The translations under genes were made by a program, and so were the position numbers. The notes under the pieces were generated by a model. It was not told the origin of the DNA. It ran no database searches and saw only the letters and a program-made list of their open reading frames with translations. 21,788 nucleotides of DNA, from the NCBI GenBank assembly GCA_005223375.1, contig RXOD01004473.1:1-21788 (forward strand), written 5' to 3'. The stretch is from Amoebophrya sp. AT5.2. Lineage: Eukaryota; Sar; Dinophyceae; Syndiniales; Amoebophryaceae. Shown piece by piece: positions 9,336 through 16,800 of this stretch (positions are counted from its first letter, which is position 1; each line of letters begins with the position of its first letter).

Positions 9336-10423
9336 TTAAATTTTAAGCATCCAGCATGTCAGCCCTGAATAAATATGAGCCATTAAGGTAGTGATGGTGG
9401 AAGAGTAACAAACAACCCAAAAGGGAAAAATGCTGTACGATAAACCATTCAAATTCCTATTCCACATCATGATTCGGGTAGAAGACGTGCGTGGTCTGCA
9501 TAAAGCGATAACCACTGGCGCCAACCCGTTCGGTGCGGGAGATGGGGATTCAAACACCGCCTGTGTCGTCCCTGGAAAGAGTGGGAGAAAAGGAATGAGC
9601 GATTTTTTCATCCAGCGATTCAGTCTAAGTTAGTACGTTTACCACGCAAGTACAACGAAGGCGAACGACCGAAGAAACGTGGGCGGCGCATGTCACACGA
9701 AGGCACAAGCATGACGAACCGATAATGAAGAGCGATGTCTGAAAAACGAAAAGCAAACCACGCGGAAGCATACATGAGGACAGGCAAGTACTATGTTTCA
9801 ACGGACGCAGCCAGGCTACTCATTTTTAGACCACCAGCACGGAAAGATACAGCAGGTACACTGGAACTTTGAGGACTCACTTACCAATAAATATTTGGCA
9901 CAAGCTACTGGCATCAGCAGAGACGAGATCATTCATCGAAACAACTTTGGCGTCACGTCTCGATAAAGCTCCTCGTGAAGCAGGTCTTCGAGAAGCAGGC
10001 AGAATTTCATTCGAAATAAAGTTCTTATCGATCATCCAACCACGCGCCAGCGATAAAGGTCCTGAATTCCTCACGACGTTCCACACTTCCATTTTTTCAC
10101 GCCAACTTGTCGGTCGAGTCATGTGCTAGATTGTTCACGAAAAATCGTCACTAACTTGCGCCTAGGTACATCTCGACTCGTTTGACCGTTCGTGTACAAG
10201 TACGGCAGCACGCCCCTTTTGCGTCGTCTTTAGTAGCAAGCTGTCCTTTGAGAACGGGAACAGGGATCATCTAGATCACGAATTATAGCACGCTGGCCTC
10301 CGGCTCCGAACAATTCAATTGTCGTGCCACAGAACAAGCCCATCACGCGGCCCGCCGATAGACGTGCTTGTAGTTTCTCTCTCATCTCTTTTCCACAAAA
10401 TTTATGAAGCAGCCATTGGCAAG
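9336..10423. other. Intergenic stretch upstream of the K+ channel
   Basis: This 1,088-base spacer is clearly more AT-rich than the flanking genes. It contains the 5' region of the channel gene and the 3' region of the four-span membrane protein gene. Minus-strand frames at 9611-9336 and 10122-9877 are open but have no recognised domain, repeat or neighbour logic. I see no RNA gene or repeat array. Confidence 0.5.
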
Positions 10424-11407
10424 TCACGTTTTCCTCGCGCTCCCGTCGCCCCCGCCCGTCCTTGCGGACCGGTCGTCTTCGTACGAGTCTAGCCTGTGCC
10501 CCTTGCCCGCGAAGGGCTGTATCCCGGCCGGGACGCTGCCTTGGGAGTCGCGGCCCCCGGGTCCCAACCCGACCAGCCCGGAGTGAGAACCCCGCCCACT
10601 CGTGCCGTAATTGAGCCCCTGAAAGCCGTGCGCCTGCGCCAAGCCCTGCAAGGCCTGCAGCTCGTGCTCTTGGAAGTCCTGGTACAGCTGATGTGGTTGT
10701 GGAAAAGAAAATGTCGTATCTACAGAATCTCACCATATTTAGGACTTAAAACTTGTTAAACTTATTGAGCTGAATAAGTGCTAAGCAAGTACCTTGTATC
10801 CCAGCAGTGCGCCGAATATTTCGGAGAGCGCGCCGAGCCAGGAAACCGCGAGGACGACGACGATCTGCCATACGGGGACCTTCGCCTTGATGTCGTTGCT
10901 GCCCGGTACGTCGTAGTGCTGATAAACATGGATCGATCGCACCGCCGCGATCGCAAAGTCGAAGCCTGCGATTTTTTGCAACGGCTTTGCGGGGCCGGGA
11001 AACTGAGTTCGTCCTACGCCACAGACACCAGTCGCGCTCATATGCATGGCGATCCCACCGGTAGGCGTGGTTCTTGAAAAAGCAAACGCGGCTGCGAACA
11101 TTTCTACTTTATCACTGATTTAAAAAGCACAACTGAAAAATAATTTGTCACCCGCGTTGATGAAGCAGAAGAAGGTCCACATGAAGACCCAGCGGATGTG
11201 TAGGGGCGGCTCCCCGAAGCTGATCATGTAGGCCATGGCGACGACGAACATCATGCACAGGGCGCCCATTGTGTCGCCCACGATGATTCTTCCGAGGACG
11301 CACGCGAACTGCAAGAGCCCGATTACGATCACATATTTCCGCATCTTCAACGCGAAATCACTCGGCGGCGAGTCCGACTCGAACACGTGCGACGGAAACA
11401 TCACCAT
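10424..11407 (-). CDS. Orphan four-span membrane protein, three exons
   Basis: Three exons join in one frame to give 272 residues: 11407-11152, 11091-10793 and 10687-10424 (819 nt including the stop). Both introns are GT-AG. ATG 11407 is the first Met of MVMFPSHVFE; the frame is open further upstream, so a 5' coding exon is possible. Predicted membrane segments lie near 24-43 (YVIVIGLLQFACVLGRIIVG), 45-63, 71-90 (IRWVFMWTFFCFINAAAFAF) and 159-184 (VWQIVVVLAVSWLGALSEIF). A loop of ~65 residues separates the third and fourth segments. The C-terminal ~85 residues are Gly/Ser/Gln-rich and soluble, with a charged end (LDSYEDDRSARTGGG). I do not recognise the family. The topology resembles small tetra-spanning proteins of endomembranes, but no signature supports a function. 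Confidence 0.72.
10688..10792 (-). other. GT-AG intron 2 of the four-span membrane protein gene
   Basis: The 105-base intron starts GTACTTGC directly after codon AAG and ends in ...CCACATCAG. It is phase 0 and joins GALLGYK to LYQDFQEHELQ. A pyrimidine-rich stretch (TTTTCTTTTCC) precedes the acceptor. Confidence 0.75.
11092..11151 (-). other. GT-AG intron 1 of the four-span membrane protein gene
   Basis: The 60-base intron starts GTGACAAA and ends GTTCGCAG. It is phase 1 and joins CFINA to AAFAFSRTTPTGG. An in-frame stop inside it (the frame would read GDKLFFSCAF and end) supports removal. It is short compared with the other introns in the window. Confidence 0.7.
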
Positions 11408-12408
11408 CTTCAACAAGTACTTATTTCGATGGACGCTGCTGGCCGATGCCGTTATTTTGAGGCCGTTAAAGCGACAATGCGAGTTCCAGTCGGGTCGCTA
11501 GCGACGGCGAGGTTTTCGTCGGTGGCTTTCTGGACAGGGGTGCAGCAGGAGCCTTCCCGGCCGCGTGAAGGAACACCGCTTACCGCCACGAGCCGTCGTC
11601 CGATTGCGCCTCCGTGGGGATGCGCGGGGAGGAGGAGAGCCGACACATCGTGGCTGGAAGCTTTATTTTCAACGAACTTTCAAACAGCTCCAGCTGCCCG
11701 CGCCTGCTCTGCTACTTTTCTGCTAGCTTTATTGAGTTTGACTATCTCCCTGCTTCAGGCTAGAAAATGCCACAAGCACCGGAGGTATCTTTTTTTTTTG
11801 TATTATCCGCCTGCATTTTTTAGTATTAGCAATAGCTTTCTACTGCGGTTGCGCATTTCGAAATCTCTGCGCCTCGACGAAGCAGTGACTGTACCGCTTT
11901 TGCGCGACTTCAGCGACTCACTACCTCTCCATCGTCCTCGACTGCGCTTGTGTGGTCGCTCCATCTGTTCGATCTCTACTTTGATACGACCTCTCGAATC
12001 ACTACAGCCAGAGCAGGACCTCGCAAACACAAGCGTGCGTATAGCTACGTATTCCTTGTCACATAACCAAGAGCGTCATCTTTCTCGCCTCCACCTCCTT
12101 CCTTCGAAAAAGGCAAGCAGCACTATTGGTTCGTAGCGAGCCCAGGAACAAACAAGCCCCAGCTATTTCACGTACATCAGTCAGACAAATTGTATACCTG
12201 ATCGGATCCAAAATGTTGCCTTGTGTCAGCAGCCTTGCATTCAAACTTTGCATATTTCCTTGCCCAGACTCGTAGCCCCACCAGCGCAGCAGGAAATGCC
12301 CATTCGATTATACACCCTTCCTGCTCCCGGTTTCGGTTCCGCTGCTTTGCGCTGAAAAAAGACGCAACGAACTGGCCGACGATGACTCACATTTTCGCGA
12401 GGACCAAT
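11408..12408. other. Intergenic stretch with a possible 5' exon
   Basis: About 1 kb lies between the PG-rich protein gene and the four-span membrane protein gene. A minus-strand frame 11646-11452 starts with ATG, contains a good donor (GTAAGC) and a downstream CAG, and could be a 5' exon of the membrane protein, but the join cannot be proven. The plus-strand frame 11387-12136 overlaps this and shows no family features. A T-run sits at about 11789-11799. Confidence 0.4.
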
Positions 12409-13226
12409 CTAGTGGTAGGAGAATTTCTCGCCCACGGCGCTCTGGCTCTTGCGCATCCCGCCGTTGTTACCACCGAGAAACGTTTGCGCGGCGTAAGCGC
12501 CGGGTCCGGGTGAAAGCAGTGACGTCGGGTACCGGGCGAGTTTCTGAATATGACCCGAGATAGAGATTGTTGCTTCCGTACATTTTCCCTGATCCAAATA
12601 CTCGAAGTCGTCCAATCACCAACTTATCCGAAAGTACAAGTAGCGAAAGCGAAGTAAATAAAGCCCAGGAGCTAGTACCACACTACACTTGAATCTTTCG
12701 CTTTTTTGCTTCGGCCACGTGAAGTTGGGCACGGACTCTTTCCTCGAGTTATTATCATCCACATCGTCCTTTTTACTGAAGAGCGGGAACTCGCGTCCGG
12801 TGCGATGCGCCCCCGCCCCCGGTACCCAGGTGGTGTTGCGCAGGTGGACGTCGATGTACGTATCTCGATACGCGTGTACAGGCTTCCACGCAGCGCGGTT
12901 ATTGTTCAACCGGGCTGTTTGTTATTTATTGTTTGGTCGTGAGAATGAGATGGTATTGGAATTGTTTGAGCCTGGGGTCTAGGACTCGTGCCGCTGCGGT
13001 GGACTCGAACTACTTAGTACTAGACCGACACAGTCGCTTTGTTTTTTGACATAAAAAAACCAAGATGCAAATTCCTGATACTTGTGAGCTTGGAGGTGTC
13101 TTTGGTGTTTCCCGCTTTGTTGAAGCCATACTGCGGGGCCGTATGCTGCGACCTGTTGAAGACCCATCCGTCGGTCTCCTTGGCTCCCCGCGTCTTGTTG
13201 TGATACGCCGTCTCGTTCAACGACAT
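12409..13226 (-). CDS. Small PG-rich (SHIPPO/STPGR-like) protein, three exons
   Basis: Exon 1 (13226-13082) begins ATG TCG TTG and ends after SKLT. Exon 2 (12914-12679) follows a GT-AG intron in phase 1 and continues TRLNNNRAAWKPVHAY. Exon 3 probably starts at 12600 or 12588 and ends with TAG at 12409, giving about 186-190 residues. PG-rich elements are visible: TWVPGAGAHRTGREFP in exon 2 and LLSPGPGAYAAQTFLGG in exon 3, together with basic/aromatic stretches (NFTWPKQKSERF, QYGFNKAGNTKD). This resembles proteins with sperm-tail PG-rich repeats, which bind the inner wall or surface of axonemal microtubules. A ciliary or cortical-microtubule role is inferred from only one or two motif copies. 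The exon 2-exon 3 junction is ambiguous, and a different exon 3 frame (KMYGSNNLYLGSYSETR) is also open. Confidence 0.55.
12601..12678 (-). other. Probable intron 2 of the PG-rich protein gene (boundaries uncertain)
   Basis: A phase-0 donor GTACTAG at 12678 and an acceptor at 12601 (TTCGAG) or 12589 (GATCAG) restore the SPGPGAY frame; a TGA in that frame just upstream makes a join necessary. Donors GTGTAG and GTGGTA nearby give other possibilities. Confidence 0.4.
12915..13081 (-). other. GT-AG intron 1 of the PG-rich protein gene
   Basis: The 167-base intron starts GTATCAGG after CTCACAA and ends AACAAACAG before CCCGGTTG. It is phase 1 and joins codon A|CC. Reading through would hit a stop at the end of the 13226-13020 frame. 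Boundaries follow from frame continuity and consensus only. Confidence 0.65.
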
Positions 13227-13862
13227 TTTCTATTTCTCTGTGCTTAAGTTAGCAAACTCTATGAAGAACATGAATGGTCGTGGTAAGGTTTTCTGGTGCC
13301 TGCTCACGCGCAGGACCTAGCGTTCGCCTTTTCACAGTCCATGTCTCCATCAGTACGCGCGTCCAGGGGACGTAGATACTAACAGACAAGACCGATGAAA
13401 CCCCTGCCCGCGTATGCCCCCTGAAAGTGTGTGAAGAGCCCGATAACACGACAAAAGCAAGATTCTTTCTTCACTTGGAACTTTATCCATTCCCACTGAA
13501 GATAAATCACGGCCACGAATTCCGAGGCCACAACCTCACCCCGAAGCCCTTTTGCCACTGCGACTCACAAGCCCCAAACACCAAAATACGCGTGTCGCGA
13601 CAACTTTTCCTGCCCACAGGCTTCGATGAAGAACATGAGAGCGCAAGCTCGTTTGCTTTTGAAGAACGCTACCTGGCATGCAAACATGCCCTTCAGAAGT
13701 TCACGTCCCATGGAATGAGGGTACTTATCACCAACACATGCATAGGTCGACGATCAAGCTCTGCAACAAAATTCCAAGCTCTGCATAAAAGTATTCACCG
13801 CAGGCAGGCTGTTCGTGCAAACATACCAAGGTGCACCTTTCACAATAACTACGGGTCCCTCG
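13227..13862. other. Intergenic stretch between the PMS gene and the PG-rich protein gene
   Basis: These 636 bases hold the 3' end of the PMS transcript and the 5' region of the next gene. A 13-base word ATGAAGAACATGA occurs at 13261 and 13626, and the 10-base word CAAGCTCTGC occurs twice near 13756-13786. A plus-strand frame is open across much of it (13427-13987) but runs antisense into PMS exon 3 and has no recognisable domain. Confidence 0.5.
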
Positions 13863-16800
13863 TCAGTCCTCCTCGCCCGCCGCCTCCGCCAGGGCGTCGA
13901 AGAAACAGCATATGTTTTCTGTGTTCGTCAGGTGGCGCAACGTTGGCCGGCCGTGGGGGCAGTTCCACGGCTGGTCCATTTCGCTGAGGTGAAACACGAT
14001 TTTTTCCATCTCTTTCACGGTGAGCTTCTTCCCGATCATGATGGCGCTCCTGCAGGCACGGCTCGCAAGCAAGGTCCAGATCTTTTTGGGTCGCGGAATG
14101 TCCGACGTCGCCCCCCAGCAGCTGCGATGCGACTGGATGTTCAGAAGCGGCTCGCCCTGTTGCGCGCCCCCACTACTTCCTGTCGAGGTGGCGGTGGATT
14201 TTTGATTCTGCTCCGGCCGGGAACTCGCACTGCTAGAGGAAGCTGCGGCGGCGGGTGCGCCGAAGCCATCCTCGTCCATGGGCGCAGCTTCTTCGCAGAA
14301 CAGATCGCGGTCGTTGTTCGTGATCGGGTCGAAGGCCTGCACACCGCCGTTCTCCAGCGCCTGGCGGGACCGAGCGTCCGCCTCGCGCATGACGGTGTCG
14401 TCGTTTTTCAGGTTCGTGCCCTCTTCTTCGATCACATTGATCAGGTCATCGATGTCGCTGACGCCAAACACGAAGCCCTTCGTAGACGGCAGCGCCACGG
14501 CAAAACACCGCTGGCCGGGAGGCCGCGAATTGTCGTACTTTATCTCGAACCCGTTCTTGCGAAACACGTGGAGGTAGCTGGGGCGACGGTTTTTGATCGA
14601 TCGTCGAGCAGGTCATTATTTCACAGGGGTTTCAATTATTCCATTCGTCGCACACTACGCAGTAGAGCGGCGGCCTTTAGAGTTCTTGAACTGAAAAATT
14701 GTCCTATAAGGTTAAGGGAATAAAGCACATAAGTACTCCGACACGGTGAGTTCCTGGGAGGGCGCGAGCTCCAGAAGAAGCGGGTTCAGCAGCATCTGCT
14801 GCTCCACCTTGCTCGTGCGGTTTAGGTATTCGAACCGTTTCTTTTCGTCGCACGCGTGCTGGTCGAAGATGAAGAGTTCCTTCTTCCAGCTCCCCAAAAT
14901 AAACCCGGCGTTGAACTGGCCGTGCACCTTGATGTCCTTGAAGTTCCTCTGATCGAACCGGGCGCCCGCGTCCGCAAAATCACCCTCGGTCTGCCTGCCC
15001 GCCTTCTCCATGGAAAACAAATCCATGTTCATCGAGTAGGGCTTGTGGTCCTCGTCGCGTTGGTTTGTAGTTCCCAGTTCATTTCCTCCTGGCGAGGCGT
15101 CCTCGCTCTTGTTCGGGGCGACATTTCTTGCGTAGTAGTCTTCGTCTTGCGCGGGAGTCGCTCCGGGTGTGAGGTTGAACTCCTCCTGGTCGTGGTCGAA
15201 CGCCACGCCTGGCGCCCAGCAGGAAACTTGGGTGTTCGAAAACTGATTGCTGTGAAAGTCGTCGGGAGCGTAGCTGCCGTTGCTGTTGGCTTTCGCGATG
15301 GTCCTGCTACTCGCCAGCACGGGCTTCTTGAAGCCACTGGCGTCCCTCCTCGTCGACAGCGCGAATACGGGTCGCTCGAAGGTGCGGCAGGGCTTCTTCT
15401 GCGAAGAAGAGGAGGAGGAAGCCGCGGTCCTCAATTTCATTTTTTCCACAAATCCGTTCAAATCGAACTGGACCTGCCCGACGCGGTCCCGCTTTTCGGG
15501 CACAGTCGGGTTGTCCGACCAGCACTGGAAGGAGCGATCCTGGGCTGAGCCATCACCTTGTCTCGACTGCTCCTGCTGCTGCACTTCTCGCTTTGGGGAT
15601 AACAGCTTCTCCGCCAGCCCTGCTTCTCTTTCCCCCGATAATCTCCTAGGTGGGCCAGCACCTCTCTTTTCGCTATGCCTCACCGGCGTCGCCGTCTCAT
15701 TTCGTACGGGTGTGGCCGGGCCGCGGTTGAGCATCGACAAAACGTCGATGATTTTGTAGTCCTCCTCGGGCTCCCTGCGCTGTGCCTTCTTGCGCTTCTT
15801 TCCTGCTGGGGGTGCAGCCGTTTCTTCCGGACAGCCGTTGTCGTCTAGCAGGTCGTCTTCCTTGCCGGCCGGTGCGCTTGTGCTCGCTTCTGCAAGCGCA
15901 CTTGACGTCGACGCCCCAACGTCGGTCTTATTCATGAGAGAACTCGTCAAGTCACGCAGCACAAAAGTGACGGGGGAAGATGCTCCATTCCCTGCTTGTT
16001 CTTCCCTTTCCGCATCGTCGGCCGCTGCTGGAGGTTCCGCGGGCTGCTCCTCCGCTAGTATCGCTGCCAAGTCGCGCACAACGAAACCGCCAGATTCCTC
16101 GCCAGCGTTATTCATCTTCCGCACACCCCCAGTACTAGAAGGAGAAGGAATTTCCCGAGGTCCGGTATCAGCGCTTGCGAGCATCGCTGCGAGGTCTGTT
16201 ACAACAAATCCTCCATCGACTACTACGTCTGCTGGCTCGACTACTGCTTCGTTCTTTCCGTCAACTTCGATCACCTCGCCTTCTTCAAAAGCCCCCGGAT
16301 CGAGTTCCACGGCTTCCTCCTTGATGATCACGCTGCTGTCGCTAGACTCATCATCGATAATGATCTCGCCGTCGTTCTTTTTTAGTGCGGCATCCTTCCC
16401 TTTTTCCTCATTTCCCCCCTGCTCCCCGCTGCTTTCTACTCCGCCGCTCTCCTCCGCGTCGTCGTCAGCAGCTTCTTCCGACGAGGCGAAGTCCTCATCC
16501 CCTGCCTCCAATTGTAGCTTTTTTTTTGATTTTGACTTTGCAGCTGTAGTTTTCATTTTTTTCATCTTACTCCCGATCCCCTCCTTGATGGCTTCGAGCG
16601 TGGCTTTCGCTTTTGCTGATCGCGGCCGCACGGAGACCTCAGCCTCGTTCACACTTTCATCGTCTTCATGATTCGTATCTCCGCTTTTTTTCCGTGTGCC
16701 GCGTTTCGCAGACGACAATGACGAGCACGATGCAGCAGCAGCCGCCTTGCTCCTCTTCTGCTGCTTTTCCTCCTCCTCTTGCTGCAGAATGATGTCTATG

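Noticed and set aside
9877..10122. Minus-strand frame of 81 codons with an ATG
   Set aside because: AT-rich spacer, no domain, and no way to join it to a neighbour in frame.
11387..12136. Plus-strand open frame of 249 codons with one hydrophobic run
   Set aside because: No family features; it runs across a spacer and opposes the 5' end of the four-span protein gene. It would be the only sizeable plus-strand gene in the window.
12995..13030. tRNA-like T-arm (AGTTCGAGTCCA on the minus strand)
   Set aside because: The flanking bases do not pair into a five-base stem and there is no D-arm, anticodon arm or acceptor stem; it lies in an intron of the PG-rich gene.
13815..14723. Plus-strand open frame of 302 codons
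   Set aside because: It overlaps PMS exon 3 and intron 2 antisense, while the minus strand carries ACR and CPHGRP motifs in frame.
15790..16671. Plus-strand open frame of 293 codons, Ser-rich
   Set aside because: It is the antisense shadow of the PMS linker; its Ser/Phe-rich composition mirrors Glu/Ala/Lys codons on the other strand and no motif is present.
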